This document shows, piece after piece, positions 17,884 through 26,636 of a stretch of DNA of 64,000 nucleotides. The notes under the pieces are model-generated. The model was not told where the DNA came from. It saw only the letters and a list, made by a program, of their open reading frames with translations, and ran no database searches. Source of the stretch: Candidatus Thiodiazotropha sp. CDECU1 (GTDB lineage Bacteria > Pseudomonadota > Gammaproteobacteria > Chromatiales > Chromatiaceae); the NCBI RefSeq assembly GCF_963455295.1, contig NZ_OY734020.1, positions 2,728,001-2,792,000 of the forward strand. The letters are read 5' to 3'. Made by a program: the position numbers and the translations under genes. Each line of letters opens with the position of its first letter. Position 1 is the stretch's first letter.

Positions 17884-18630
17884 CTACTGCAGATTGATGG
17901 CGTGGTGTGCTTCGTTATTGCTGGGAGGTAGTGATGACAACAGCTGGCCGGTCTCCAGCCAGTTGATCAATATCGACCACTGCTGATTGTCTTTTTTAAA
18001 CGACGGTTGTTTCAAATCGACTACCGCACATCCCGATTCGGCCGCATAAACATAGTTTTGTGACTCCCTCAGATAGGCGACCAGAGGCACGTCAAGATCC
18101 TCTAACGTCTGTTTCAGCTTCTTGAACGCACGGGTATTGATGCGCACCCGGTTAGCAACGATTCCAATCGGCAGATCGAGCCCCATCTGACGCACCAGGT
18201 CACTAAGCTGTTTGAGAAAATCCAGGGTAACGTGACAATCGATACCGGACGGAAGAACCGGCACCACAACCGCCGTGGCTGAGCGCAGCATCTCCATCAT
18301 TTCCAGACGTTTCATCGATGCGGGTGTATCGACGATGATGCGTTGCGTATCTTGGGGAATCCGTAGGGCAAAGGCGCGAGTGACACTGCCTTGCGTGGTT
18401 TTTGCAGCGAACACACCGTGGATGTCAGGGAATTGTTCTGAACGCAACTCCAACCAGCGCTGGCTGGATCCTTGAGGATCGTAGTCAAAAAGTGTTGTCG
18501 ACGTCCCGGAAGCGGCGTAGAACCCCGCTAAATTTGTCGCTATCGTTGTCTTTCCACAGCCTCCCTTGCTGTTGAGGATCAAAAGCCTTTTCATCACACG
18601 GAACCTATTCCAGTGGTCTGCCTGAGGCAT
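17884..18630 (-). CDS. ParA/MinD-type P-loop ATPase (orphan)
   Basis: A 248-residue ParA-family ATPase with Walker A NSKGGCGKTTIATNLAGF, switch region DYDPQGSS and a Walker B-like RIIVDTPASMKRLEM. AGGAGG lies 5 bases before the ATG at 18630, giving a 12-residue N-terminal extension over MKRLLILNSKGG. No parB, centromere-like repeat or chemotaxis gene is adjacent, so a role in plasmid partition is unlikely; a chromosomal positioning role (McdA- or PpfA-like) is possible but unproven. Confidence 0.8.
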   Translation of the reverse strand: MPQADHWNRFRVMKRLLILNSKGGCGKTTIATNLAGFYAASGTSTTLFDYDPQGSSQRWLELRSEQFPDIHGVFAAKTTQGSVTRAFALRIPQDTQRIIVDTPASMKRLEMMEMLRSATAVVVPVLPSGIDCHVTLDFLKQLSDLVRQMGLDLPIGIVANRVRINTRAFKKLKQTLEDLDVPLVAYLRESQNYVYAAESGCAVVDLKQPSFKKDNQQWSILINWLETGQLLSSLPPSNNEAHHAINLQ

Positions 18631-18729
18631 ATTCCTCCTATTAAAGGATAATTACAAGCGATTACAAGCATGTTTGAGAGGTCCCCTCAGACCGTTCCGA
18701 AGCCGTGTAGAGATCTGCATAGTACCCTG

Positions 18730-19275
18730 TCATCTTACAGCATCCCCCTTTGTCAGGCTCATCAACTGTTCGATCAGATCCGGATGACTGAATTCGCGAC
18801 CACCCACTGCCCGAAAGGCCAGTTTGCCATCAGGCGCAACCACATAAGTGGTCGGTAAACCCCTCACCTCCCATGCTGACAGGCTTGAAGAGTCACTGTC
18901 GAGCAGAATCGGGAAGCTTGGTGAGGGTTCGACTCTGCCGAGAAAGGGAAAGATGGTATCGATGTCCTCACCTATGTTGACAGCCAACACCACCACGCCC
19001 TGCTCTTTTGTCGCCTGGTGGAGCTGCTCCAGAGAGGGCATTTCCCGTCTGCAGGGTGGACACCAGGTTGCCCAGAAGTTGACCACAACCACTTTACCCC
19101 TCAGCGAACCTATATTGATCACCTCGTCATCCATATCGGGCAGTCGTAATTCGGGAGCCGATAGAGACTCCGTGATCGGTATCAGGTTATGGGTCAGGGG
19201 AGGAAGTTCTGCCTGAGCGGGGATCAGCCACAGAGAGAGCCATAAACCCGCCCATTTGATGCTGTCAGCGCGCAC
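18730..19275 (-). CDS. TlpA/ResA-like periplasmic thioredoxin
   Basis: About 181 residues with an N-terminal hydrophobic signal (IKWAGLWLSLWLIPAQA) and a thioredoxin fold with the redox motif WCPPCRREMPSL in NFWATWCPPC. TlpA/ResA-type proteins reduce disulfides in apocytochrome c or copper-chaperone substrates in the periplasm. The frame is open to 19284, but the GTG at 19275 has AAGG at 9 bases. It overlaps the end of the upstream secreted-protein gene by 11 bases, so the two are coupled. Substrate unknown. Confidence 0.85.
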   Translation of the reverse strand: MRADSIKWAGLWLSLWLIPAQAELPPLTHNLIPITESLSAPELRLPDMDDEVINIGSLRGKVVVVNFWATWCPPCRREMPSLEQLHQATKEQGVVVLAVNIGEDIDTIFPFLGRVEPSPSFPILLDSDSSSLSAWEVRGLPTTYVVAPDGKLAFRAVGGREFSHPDLIEQLMSLTKGDAVR

Positions 19276-19828
19276 AATGAACACCCTTCAAGATACCTTG
19301 ATAGGTTCGTCCCGCCACATCCCAGCGGGCCACCAGATTAAATTCACTACCGGCCGGAAGGCCGGTGGTAAGCATACCTTGATTCCAATCACCACCGGGC
19401 TGGTAGGCATGTTCGGGCGGAAATTGAGCCCACCTGAAAGCAATGGTTGCAGATTTTGTATGTTCATATGCCTCGAAACGTTTAAGCCATCCCTCCACAC
19501 TCAAAGGCGGCTTTGACGCCTCATCAGTCACCACTGACCAATCGGCCAGCCTGAAATGAACCACCCCGGGGGCATCGTCATTTCTCAATACCGTCATATA
19601 GACACAGGATCCGGCATACAGCTCAGTGGCCTCCGCCGATAGTCCCCGATTGAGATAGAAGGCCCGGGCCTGATCCGGCAATATCTGGGTTAGGGAGAGC
19701 GTCACTCCATGTACTGACGTCTTCCAGGTGACTGCCCCGGTAGCCGGATCGACGGTTCTGTCTTGAGCCTCTACAAACTCGCTGCAGAGGAGTATACAGA
19801 GCGAGAGAGAGACTGTTAGAGCTCTCAT
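19265..19828 (-). CDS. Hypothetical secreted protein, coupled to TlpA-like gene
   Basis: A 187-residue protein with a signal peptide (MRALTVSLSLCILLCSEFVEA) and a mature part containing three cysteines, including LYAGSCVYMTVL and GVHCAR at the extreme C terminus. No family recognised. It overlaps the TlpA-like gene and lies 5 bases after mtkB. A plausible but unproven idea is that it is a periplasmic client of the thioredoxin. The mature domain looks beta-rich (many alternating hydrophobic residues around QILPDQARAFYLNRGL and FNLVARWDVAG). Confidence 0.6.
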   Translation of the reverse strand: MRALTVSLSLCILLCSEFVEAQDRTVDPATGAVTWKTSVHGVTLSLTQILPDQARAFYLNRGLSAEATELYAGSCVYMTVLRNDDAPGVVHFRLADWSVVTDEASKPPLSVEGWLKRFEAYEHTKSATIAFRWAQFPPEHAYQPGGDWNQGMLTTGLPAGSEFNLVARWDVAGRTYQGILKGVHCAR

Positions 19829-19833
19829 TCAGC

Positions 19834-20703
19834 CTATTTCAAGCTGTAGCTAACCGTCTTGCCGATTTCCGCAGCATTCTGCACTACACTGACACCCAAC
19901 TCCGCCAGACGTTGCATTTTTGCCTGGGCAGTATCCCCCTCACCGGAGATGATCGCCCCTGCATGCCCCATTCTACGCCCTGGAGGTGCTGTCGCACCGG
20001 CAATGAAACCGATCAGGGGCTTGTTCAGGTGGTCCCTGGCCCAGGCAGCCGCCTCGACCTCCTGAGCACCACCGATCTCCCCAATCATCAACACCGCCTC
20101 GGTCTCGTCATCATCGGCAAATTTTTTCAGCAGGGTAAGAAAATCACAGCCATTCACTGGATCACCACCGATACTGACACTGGTCGAGACCCCGAGTCCG
20201 AGTTCGCTCATCTGTTCCACCGCCTCATAGTTGAGGGTTCCGGAACGCGACACGATACCGATGCGCCCCTTGGGGTAGATATGGGCAGGCATGATCCCAA
20301 CCTTGCACTCTTCAGGAGTGATTACCCCTGCCGTGTTGGGACCGACGATAATGGTGTCATGACCGATCAGGTAACGCTTAACCCGAACCATATCCTGCAC
20401 CGGCACACCGTCGGTGATCACTACGATCACCTTGATCCCACCCTCTATCGCCTCCATGATGGCATCGGCGCTGAAAGGCGGCGGTACAAATACGACGCTG
20501 ACATCCGCTCCAGCCTGAGCCACTGCATCAGAAACGGTGTCGAACACCGGCCTGTCGATATGGATCTGGCCACCTTTGCCCGGTGTCACGCCACCCACGA
20601 CCTGGGTCCCCATGCGGATCGCTTCCTCGGCATGAAATGTCGCATGCTGCCCGGTAAAGCCCTGGAAGATAACCCGTGAATCCTTGTCTACGAGGATGCT
20701 CAT
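19834..20703 (-). CDS. mtkB: Malate-CoA ligase (malate thiokinase), alpha subunit
   Basis: A 289-residue subunit of the succinyl-CoA synthetase superfamily. The CoA-binding fold has [19 protein letters not shown], and the catalytic phospho-histidine lies in [17 protein letters not shown]. The alpha subunit binds CoA and carries the phosphate during ATP + malate + CoA to malyl-CoA. The sequence agrees better with serine-cycle MtkB as I remember it ([27 protein letters not shown]) than with SucD, and malyl-CoA lyase in the same operon supports this. Its ATG overlaps the mtkA stop by 4 bases. Confidence 0.85.
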   Translation of the reverse strand: MSILVDKDSRVIFQGFTGQHATFHAEEAIRMGTQVVGGVTPGKGGQIHIDRPVFDTVSDAVAQAGADVSVVFVPPPFSADAIMEAIEGGIKVIVVITDGVPVQDMVRVKRYLIGHDTIIVGPNTAGVITPEECKVGIMPAHIYPKGRIGIVSRSGTLNYEAVEQMSELGLGVSTSVSIGGDPVNGCDFLTLLKKFADDDETEAVLMIGEIGGAQEVEAAAWARDHLNKPLIGFIAGATAPPGRRMGHAGAIISGEGDTAQAKMQRLAELGVSVVQNAAEIGKTVSYSLK

Positions 20704-21875
20704 GCTGCCACCCCGCTAGCGACTGCTTCCACTGACTTCTCCGCTGCGTCACTCAGCCGATCGGCATGAATATAGTCGAGTCCTGATCTCTTCAGGATCT
20801 CTCTACCCGCTTCCAGGTTGGTTCCGGCCAATCTCACTACGACCGGCACCTCAACAGTGAGCTCGGTCATCGCCTTGACGATACCTTCGGCAATCCAGTC
20901 ACAGCGGTTGATACCTGCGTAGATGTTCATCAAAACAACCTTCACATTGGGATCCTCCAAAACGATGCGGAATGCATTGGAGATCTTCTCCGGTGAGGCA
21001 CCACCGCCCACATCCAGAAAATTCGCCGGTTTCCCGCCATACAGGCTGATAGCATCCATGGTCGCCATTGCCAGGCCGGCGCCATTGACGATACAACCGA
21101 CACTGCCATCGAGAGCGATATAGTTGAGATCATGGCCCGAGGCTTCAACCTCTTTGGGATCCTCCTCGTCAAAGTCGCGAAGATCGGTGATTTCCGACTG
21201 TCTGAACAACGCATTCCCATCGAAGGACATCTTCGCATCGAGGGCCAGAAAATCACCCTCCGTCGTCGTTACCATGGGATTGATCTCGACCATCAAGGCA
21301 TCCTTATCCCGAAAGCAACGATAGAGACTCTTCATGATGCGAGCCGCTTTAACAATCTGTTTGCCATTGAGACCGATCCCAGCAGCCACTTTGCGACATT
21401 GAAAATCCTGTAGCCCCACCGCAGGGTCGACCACTTCACGGATCACTTTATCCGGTGTTGCCCTGGCTACCTCTTCGATCTCCATGCCACCGGCGGCGGA
21501 CGCAATCAAGGTGATCCGCTGGCTACTCCGATCGATGACTATACCGAGGTAGTATTCCGTATCGATCTGATGAATCTGCTCAACCAGTACCCGGTTGACC
21601 AGACGCCCGGCTTCACCGGTCTGCTTGGTGACCAAGCGCTTGCCGATCAAACTCTCGGCATGCTCCTGCACCTCATCCAGACTGTTTGCCATTTGCACTC
21701 CACCGGCCTTTCCCCGGCCACCGGCGTGGATCTGGGCCTTCACCACCCAGCCATCACCACCCAGCTGTTCCGCAGCCGATAGGGCCTGGTTGGCGGAATG
21801 GGCCATGCGCCCCTCTGGCACGGGTATCTTGTAGCTGCGAAACAACTCCTTGGTCTGATACTCGTGGATATTCAT
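20700..21875 (-). CDS. mtkA: Malate-CoA ligase (malate thiokinase), beta subunit
   Basis: A 391-residue ATP-grasp subunit starting MNIHEYQTKELFRSYKIPVP, with KAQIHAGGRGKAGGV, VEINPMVTT, DAKMSFDGNALFR and CIVNGAGLAMATMD. The C-terminal part reads NIYAGINRCDWIAEGIVKA, where SucC proteins have a different sequence (FGGIVRCDLIA-like), so MtkA fits better. It binds the nucleotide and, with MtkB, interconverts malate and malyl-CoA. It overlaps the lyase gene upstream and mtkB downstream by 4 bases each, so the three are made together. Confidence 0.85.
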   Translation of the reverse strand: MNIHEYQTKELFRSYKIPVPEGRMAHSANQALSAAEQLGGDGWVVKAQIHAGGRGKAGGVQMANSLDEVQEHAESLIGKRLVTKQTGEAGRLVNRVLVEQIHQIDTEYYLGIVIDRSSQRITLIASAAGGMEIEEVARATPDKVIREVVDPAVGLQDFQCRKVAAGIGLNGKQIVKAARIMKSLYRCFRDKDALMVEINPMVTTTEGDFLALDAKMSFDGNALFRQSEITDLRDFDEEDPKEVEASGHDLNYIALDGSVGCIVNGAGLAMATMDAISLYGGKPANFLDVGGGASPEKISNAFRIVLEDPNVKVVLMNIYAGINRCDWIAEGIVKAMTELTVEVPVVVRLAGTNLEAGREILKRSGLDYIHADRLSDAAEKSVEAVASGVAA

Positions 21876-22855
21876 GCAACGGCCTCCTTGAGGGTGGCCG
21901 TGCTCTCAATCTGTTTCATCTTCTCGATGACTACCTCGGCCTGACGAATCGAGGCTGCATCGATCATACGGCCGTCAAGACTGACCGCACCCATGCCTTC
22001 CGCGGCAGCCTTTTCCATCGCATCCAGAACCCGCCTTGCATGTTCCACTTCCTCCTCAGCCGGAGAGAATATCTGGTTGGCGAGGTCAATTTGCGAGGGG
22101 TGAATGGCCCATTTTCCCTCACCCCCAAGGGCGGCAAATGACTTTGCCACAGCGAGATATCCATCCGGGTCACTGATATCACCGAAGGGTCCGTCGATGG
22201 GTCTAAGTCCATAGGCACGACAGGCGACAATCAGGCGCGACATGGCGAAATGCCACTGGTTGCCCAGATAGGTCTTGCGCTGTCCCTCATCATTGGGATC
22301 ACTCAACACGTGATAGTCGGGATTCACCCCTCCCATGCTGATGGTTCTGGCCTGAGTTGATGCCGCATAATCCGCAACCCCGAACACCAGCGCCTCAAGG
22401 CGATCGGGACAGCTTTGCGCGATAGCCTCCACATTCGCCATACCCAGCGCCGTTTCGATCAATGCATGCAGGTTGATCGGTTTGAATCCCTTCGCTGCCT
22501 CGATTTGGCCAAGCATCAGGGCGACAAATTGCAAGTCGGAGGGGTGCCCGACCTTCGGCACCAGAATGGTGTCCAATTTATCCCCCGCCTGTTCCACAAC
22601 GTCAACGATATCGCGATAACAAAAATGCGAATCCAAGCCATTGATTCTTACGGAAACGGAACACTTCGACCAATCGAGATCGTTGAGTGCATGAATGACA
22701 TTGCGCCGTGCATCTTCTTTGTCTGAAACGGCGACTGCGTCTTCCAAATCGAGAAAAACCAAATCGGCACCCGCATGGGGCGCCTTTTCAATCATCCGCA
22801 TATTACTGCCTGGCACAGCCAGTTCGCTTCTATGCAAGCGATTCTTATAGGCCAT
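21872..22855 (-). CDS. mcl: Malyl-CoA lyase (CitE-like family)
   Basis: A 327-residue HpcH/HpaI/CitE-family TIM barrel. The start MAYKNRLHRSELAVPGSNMR has GGAGGG 8 bases upstream; the frame is open 54 codons further but is unlike the family. Motifs include FLDLEDAVA (Mg/substrate Asp-Glu), RINGLDSHF, ILVPKVG, ALIETALGMANVEAIA, ACRAYGLRPIDGPFGD and KWAIHPSQIDLANQIF, matching serine-cycle malyl-CoA lyase. It cleaves malyl-CoA to glyoxylate and acetyl-CoA, or makes it in reverse. It is first in the operon with mtkA-mtkB. Activity on beta-methylmalyl-CoA cannot be excluded. Confidence 0.87.
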   Translation of the reverse strand: MAYKNRLHRSELAVPGSNMRMIEKAPHAGADLVFLDLEDAVAVSDKEDARRNVIHALNDLDWSKCSVSVRINGLDSHFCYRDIVDVVEQAGDKLDTILVPKVGHPSDLQFVALMLGQIEAAKGFKPINLHALIETALGMANVEAIAQSCPDRLEALVFGVADYAASTQARTISMGGVNPDYHVLSDPNDEGQRKTYLGNQWHFAMSRLIVACRAYGLRPIDGPFGDISDPDGYLAVAKSFAALGGEGKWAIHPSQIDLANQIFSPAEEEVEHARRVLDAMEKAAAEGMGAVSLDGRMIDAASIRQAEVVIEKMKQIESTATLKEAVA

Positions 22856-23062
22856 ATCGGACCCTCCGTGATTGTTGTATTTATCCTGAATCCGCTCCTT
22901 GACCGAGTCCCAGATCGACTCTCTTATTCGTCTGGAAGCATCAAAATTCTGATCAGGTTCAATGACATGGCAGTGAATTACCATGTCCCATGCCGAATCC
23001 CGTTTTGTGCACTGCACTCAATCTGAATTCACGTTTTCAGGTTTAATTATTTTCTAAGCTTC

Positions 23063-23207
23063 TGCCCAAGTGTGGCTAACGATTACCACAAACAGGGCAA
23101 GTATTTACCACAGGAGGAGGATAAATGACAGATGGAGTTCTCTATCCAGCAGGATAAATATCTGGTTTGCGGGGTCAGGAGCCCGCGTCTGGCAAGGGTA
23201 CTCCAGG
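23063..23207. repeat. Repeat B, copy 1 (145 bp)
   Basis: Matches 29077-29221 over 145 bases with one mismatch (T/C in GGAGTTCTCT). It starts TGCCCAAGTGTGGCTAACGA and ends GGCAAGGGTACTCCAGG. On the minus strand it supplies the last codons GVPLPDAGS and stop of the transposase-like frame at 23175-23579. The plus strand has an isolated AGGAGGAGGATAA-ATG with a 10-codon frame, probably not a gene. It is probably part of an IS91-type element end. Confidence 0.85.
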
Positions 23208-23579
23208 GCGTACGTTGATCAGGCTCGTCGGCGGTGTCCGACTCTCAGGCAGCAGGCTGGGCTCGTTTACGTCGGCCTTTTGCTTCAGGTGATCGAGAAT
23301 CCTCTTGATCACCACCGGGTCTTCGATGCAGGCAATGACCTTCACCGCCCCGCCGCAGGCCGGACAGGTCTCAATGTCGATGCCAAAGACGCGTTTCAAG
23401 CGCTGCGCCCAGAGCCTGCCCCGGACTTGATCCGGGGTCATGGAGGCCCGGCACTCAGCCGGCGTTGGTGGTTCATCGGGTACCCTGGCCTTGTTGCCCT
23501 TGCCCCATTTGGCCGGGGTGACCAAGGCGCGATGCTTGCTGTTCGGCGCAAACACCCCGTGAAAGCGGCTAATCACCAA
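23175..23579 (-). pseudogene. IS91-family transposase, C-terminal fragment
   Basis: About 130 codons that resemble only the C-terminal end of IS91-type rolling-circle transposases: RFHGVFAPNSKHRALVTPAK, then the zinc-ribbon-like ETCPACGGAVKVIACIEDPV and IKRILDHL. The catalytic HUH and tyrosine motifs are missing, so it cannot be functional. Its 3' portion (23220-23463) is repeated at 26646-26889. The reading frame includes a palindromic CCCCGGACTTGATCCGGGG at 23419-23437, translated as PDQVRG. Confidence 0.75.
23220..23463. repeat. Repeat C, copy 1 (IS91 transposase 3' segment, 244 bp)
   Basis: Matches 26646-26889 over 244 bases with about five mismatches (roughly 98% identity by eye). The shared part begins CAGGCTCGTCGGCGGTG and ends CACTCAGCCGGC. 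High identity between two inactive fragments points to recent duplication or gene conversion. Confidence 0.85.
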
Positions 23580-23580
23580 C

Positions 23581-23610
23581 TCCCGCCAGCATGATCATAT
23601 GCTGGCGGGA
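23581..23610. terminator. Strong 12-bp stem-loop at the edge of the IS91 remnant
   Basis: TCCCGCCAGCAT and ATGCTGGCGGGA are perfect complements around GATCAT. No U-tract follows on either strand. It lies just beyond the 5' limit of the transposase fragment, and could be an IS terminus hairpin (rolling-circle elements use these) rather than a terminator. Confidence 0.5.
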
Positions 23611-23839
23611 TCTGATCGATGACAACCCGTCACCAACCCTCCCCAATAGAATCGACTTATTCATCAACCCTGTCTTTCCATTGCCAATAGGCAACTGGTC
23701 CGGGGTTAACACCCTTACCCGAAACCTTCTTAATAAAGACACATAAAAGGCATAGTCACGCAACCAAGTCAGTCTATGTTGGCAGATTGGATTTACTTAA
23801 TCCTGCTACCGAAACATAAGACTAAACGAGGATTTGACT

Positions 23840-25126
23840 ATGAACTTGAAGAAAGTATGCCTGGCATTAGCGGCTACCGGCATAGCGGTTCTTATCTCAA
23901 CCGGTTGTCTTGCCGGCGATCGGGATAAATGGGATGACGACAACCGCTGGGAATCGCGCAAAACAACCAGACTGAGTGTTCAGCTTGGACCTCGCCCCTA
24001 CTATCTGGTCAACGATATGGAGGATAGCGAGTTGAAGGAAGAACTCCTGTCCTGCAACAACAGAAAAAGATTCAAAAAGAGCGACTTCTCCATCGGCCAC
24101 CGCGGTGCACCGATGCAGTTTCCGGAACATACCAGGGAGTCCTATGTGGCCGCCGCGCGGATGGGCGCGGGCATACTTGAATGTGACGTAACCTTTACCA
24201 AGGACCGAGAGCTGGTATGCCGCCATTCCCAGTGTGATCTGCACACAACCACCAATATCCTTGCCACCTCCCTGGCTGACAAGTGTTCCGAACCCTTTGT
24301 GCCGGCAGTAATCGATCCGGTCAGCGGTGAAGTGGTGACTCCGGCCAGCGCCAAATGCTGCACCAGCGATATTACCCTCGAAGAATTCAAGACGCTGACA
24401 GGAAAAATGGATGCATACAATTCCGCGGCGACTACTGTCGAGGAGTACCTGGATGGAACATCCGGTTGGCGTACCGATCTCTATACCGGAAACGGCACGC
24501 TTATGACCCACGCAGAGAGTATCGAATTGTTCCTTGACCTGGGCGCCAAGATGACTCCGGAGTTAAAGTCACCCAGCATAGAGATGCCTTTCGACGGTGA
24601 CTACACGCAACAGGATTATGCACAACAGATGATCGATGAGTACAAGGCCGCCGGCGTCAAACCTAAGCGTGTATTCGCCCAATCATTCAACCTGGAGGAT
24701 GTGCTCTACTGGATCGACAATGAACCCGCTTTTGGCAAACAGGCGGTCTTCCTCGATGGCAGCAATAATGCGGAAGAGGCTGCACAGACGATCGAGGTGA
24801 TGGCCGATCTTCGCGCCAATGGCGTCAACTACCTTGCACCTGCCATGTGGGCCCTGGTAACCGAGGTGAATGGGGAAATCGTAGCTTCGGATTATGCCTT
24901 GGCCGCGCAAGCCCACGGCCTGAATCTGATCACCTGGACCCTTGAGCGTTCCGGTCTGCTGGCAAGCGGTGGCGGCTGGTACTATCAGACGATCAATAAT
25001 ATAACGGACAACGATGGCGACATGATGCTGTTACTTGATGTCCTGGCCCAGGATGTCGGAATAAAAGGCATCTTTTCTGATTGGCCAGCGACAGTCACTT
25101 ACTATGCCAATTGTAAAGGTTTATAG
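23840..25126 (+). CDS. Secreted glycerophosphodiester phosphodiesterase (GDPD/GlpQ family)
   Basis: A 428-residue protein with an N-terminal signal ([20 protein letters not shown], then TGCLAGD, perhaps a weak lipobox). The GDPD TIM-barrel motif is [19 protein letters not shown] (catalytic His, Arg-Gly, metal-binding Glu), followed by [22 protein letters not shown] with the second catalytic His and metal ligands. It would hydrolyse glycerophosphodiesters to glycerol-3-phosphate and an alcohol outside the cytoplasm, for phosphate or carbon salvage. AGGA lies before the ATG; a TTG two codons earlier is an alternative start. No phosphate-regulon box was seen. It stands alone, between IS remnants. 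Confidence 0.88.
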   Translation: MNLKKVCLALAATGIAVLISTGCLAGDRDKWDDDNRWESRKTTRLSVQLGPRPYYLVNDMEDSELKEELLSCNNRKRFKKSDFSIGHRGAPMQFPEHTRESYVAAARMGAGILECDVTFTKDRELVCRHSQCDLHTTTNILATSLADKCSEPFVPAVIDPVSGEVVTPASAKCCTSDITLEEFKTLTGKMDAYNSAATTVEEYLDGTSGWRTDLYTGNGTLMTHAESIELFLDLGAKMTPELKSPSIEMPFDGDYTQQDYAQQMIDEYKAAGVKPKRVFAQSFNLEDVLYWIDNEPAFGKQAVFLDGSNNAEEAAQTIEVMADLRANGVNYLAPAMWALVTEVNGEIVASDYALAAQAHGLNLITWTLERSGLLASGGGWYYQTINNITDNDGDMMLLLDVLAQDVGIKGIFSDWPATVTYYANCKGL

Positions 25127-25484
25127 TAAAGACTGATATATACTTCTGCCTCAAGGATGAGGCAGCGCTACCAGCCCCTGAAGCTTAATAAAATATAAGC
25201 TCCTACCTTTTATTAACCCTTCTCTACATCATTATCGATGAACTCCTCATAGTAGATACCAACCACTAAACTCCTGCTTAATCTGACTTAGTAGATAGTC
25301 GTCGGAATTGGTTGGTGGAATTCTGACATCTTATGTCATTAGTCGTATAAGTCGGCAGCTGAACGAGTATCACATGGAGCGTGATTATGTTACCAAATCA
25401 GGGTATGCAAGGTGCAGAAGCTCTTCGCCAGCCATCCGCCGCTGGAGGATCGAATCGCAGCTTTGAAGGATAGCGCCTCAGGTA
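25127..25484. other. Intergenic region after the GDPD gene
   Basis: A hairpin CTGCCTCA-AGGA-TGAGGCAG at 25146-25165 lies 20 bases after the GDPD stop and may end its transcript, though it has no U-tract. The rest is AT-rich and non-coding, apart from a possible 28-codon frame at 25387-25473. Confidence 0.5.
25387..25473 (+). CDS. Doubtful 28-residue ORF
   Basis: ATG with GGAG 8 bases upstream; the frame reads MLPNQGMQGAEALRQPSAAG and ends GSNRSFEG. No family recognised and no membrane span. The ribosome site spacing is good, but such short frames arise by chance and it may be the remnant of a longer gene. It runs toward the convergent isomerase-like gene. Confidence 0.2.
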   Translation: MLPNQGMQGAEALRQPSAAGGSNRSFEG

Positions 25485-26348
25485 TCAGGCGCTGATCAGG
25501 GCGTCGCGTCGACCGATACGCTCGATCTCCTCCAGCACCCTTTGCAGGTTCTCCCGCGCTTCGCTGGGCTGGACTTCCATCACCTTGCGCGCCTGAGGAA
25601 AGCGCTGTTCCAGGATCGCCAGGGCTTTAAAGCTGTTCCAGGGCGTGGTGTATTCGTCTACGTGGCAAAGATCCATCCACTCGGCATCGACGAAAGAGAG
25701 ATGTTCATCGGAGAGCCCCCGATTGGTATGCAGGTGAAAGTGCAGACGCCTGCCGGTGCGGTCGAGCTCAGCGAGAAAATCGAGCCAGGCCCTGAGCGGA
25801 CGCATCGACCAGACTTTGGCGTGCCCGAAGTCGAAACAGAAGTGCAACTGATCGAGTTCCTCCCGCTCAACACTGAGCATGATGCGTCGGTAGAAGTCGA
25901 TCTCGTGGTAGGTGTTTTCGATATGGATTGGAAACTGATACTCCCGGCAGAGACGGTTCAGGATTCGCAGCTGTTCGGTCAGTTTCCGCTCCAGTGCCTC
26001 CTGGTATTCCGGTCTGCGTGTCAGGGTAAATGCAGAGAGATGATTGATGCCGTAGCTGGCACCCCAAAGCAGTGAGTTTTCAATCTGCCGGCGCAGAAGG
26101 CTGATCAGGTCCTCGTCATCCAGCGCGAAGACGTTCAGTCGGCGGTGGTCAAGATGGGTATTCAAGGGGCACTCGCTGCCGGGGAGCAGTGAGTCGAGCA
26201 AGTCATGGGTCGCCGGGTCGTGGGCGTAGAGGCCAATCTCGATTGCCCGGCTATCTTGCAGTGCCTGCAACAACAGAGGCTCGATTTCGTCGCGTCGACG
26301 ATCAAATACCTTGTAGCCCCAGTTGAGGTAGTGATTGGCAGCTTTCAT
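25485..26348 (-). CDS. Xylose-isomerase-like TIM-barrel protein
   Basis: A 287-residue member of the sugar phosphate isomerase/epimerase (AP endonuclease 2-like) superfamily. Metal-binding positions are visible as HIENTYHE (Glu), FCFDFGHAKVW (Asp, His), LHFHLHTNRG (His) and VMEVQP (Glu). These proteins isomerise or epimerise sugars, or cleave DNA at abasic sites; the sequence does not fix the substrate. It starts MKAANHYLNWGYKVFDRRRD. It stands alone between repeat-rich regions on both sides, so it may belong to an accessory insertion. Confidence 0.7.
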   Translation of the reverse strand: MKAANHYLNWGYKVFDRRRDEIEPLLLQALQDSRAIEIGLYAHDPATHDLLDSLLPGSECPLNTHLDHRRLNVFALDDEDLISLLRRQIENSLLWGASYGINHLSAFTLTRRPEYQEALERKLTEQLRILNRLCREYQFPIHIENTYHEIDFYRRIMLSVEREELDQLHFCFDFGHAKVWSMRPLRAWLDFLAELDRTGRRLHFHLHTNRGLSDEHLSFVDAEWMDLCHVDEYTTPWNSFKALAILEQRFPQARKVMEVQPSEARENLQRVLEEIERIGRRDALISA

Positions 26349-26419
26349 GGGCGCCTACTCTAACCATGGCAGATGACAGGAGCATGAATGAAAGGATACG
26401 GGAGGGGGGTATGGGTATA

Positions 26420-26544
26420 AGAAGAATAAACGCCCTTTTTGCCCGGGTCCAGCAGCAGCTTACCGTCAACGGCCCACCACTTCACCGCCCGATCATCCTG
26501 AGCGCGCTCCGAATTCCGCGGATATCGTCTAGAACCTGCCTGTG
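26420..26544. repeat. Repeat A, copy 1 (125 bp)
   Basis: Matches 28954-29078 with three mismatches. It starts AGAAGAATAAACG and ends CTAGAACCTGCCTGTG. No gene family recognised on either strand. At the second site it abuts repeat B directly; here it does not. Confidence 0.85.
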
Positions 26545-26636
26545 TTTTCTCCATTTATCCCCCCCCTTCCCAACCTCCCGGCAAGCCGGGACCCTGCCGG
26601 GGCTCACGGCACAGCGTCCTAGAGTCGGTTGTTTTG

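Noticed and set aside
19912-20679. A 255-codon open frame antisense to mtkB
   Set aside because: It lies wholly within mtkB, whose motifs are clear, and has no family resemblance.
19834-21875. Succinyl-CoA synthetase (sucD, sucC)
   Set aside because: Same superfamily, but the operon with malyl-CoA lyase and the INRCDW-type region fit malate-CoA ligase better. Phylogeny would settle it.
23120-23160. A small gene starting at AGGAGGAGGATAA-ATG in repeat B
   Set aside because: The frame has only 10 codons and is the same in both copies because the repeat is near-identical. No product is expected beyond a chance ribosome site.
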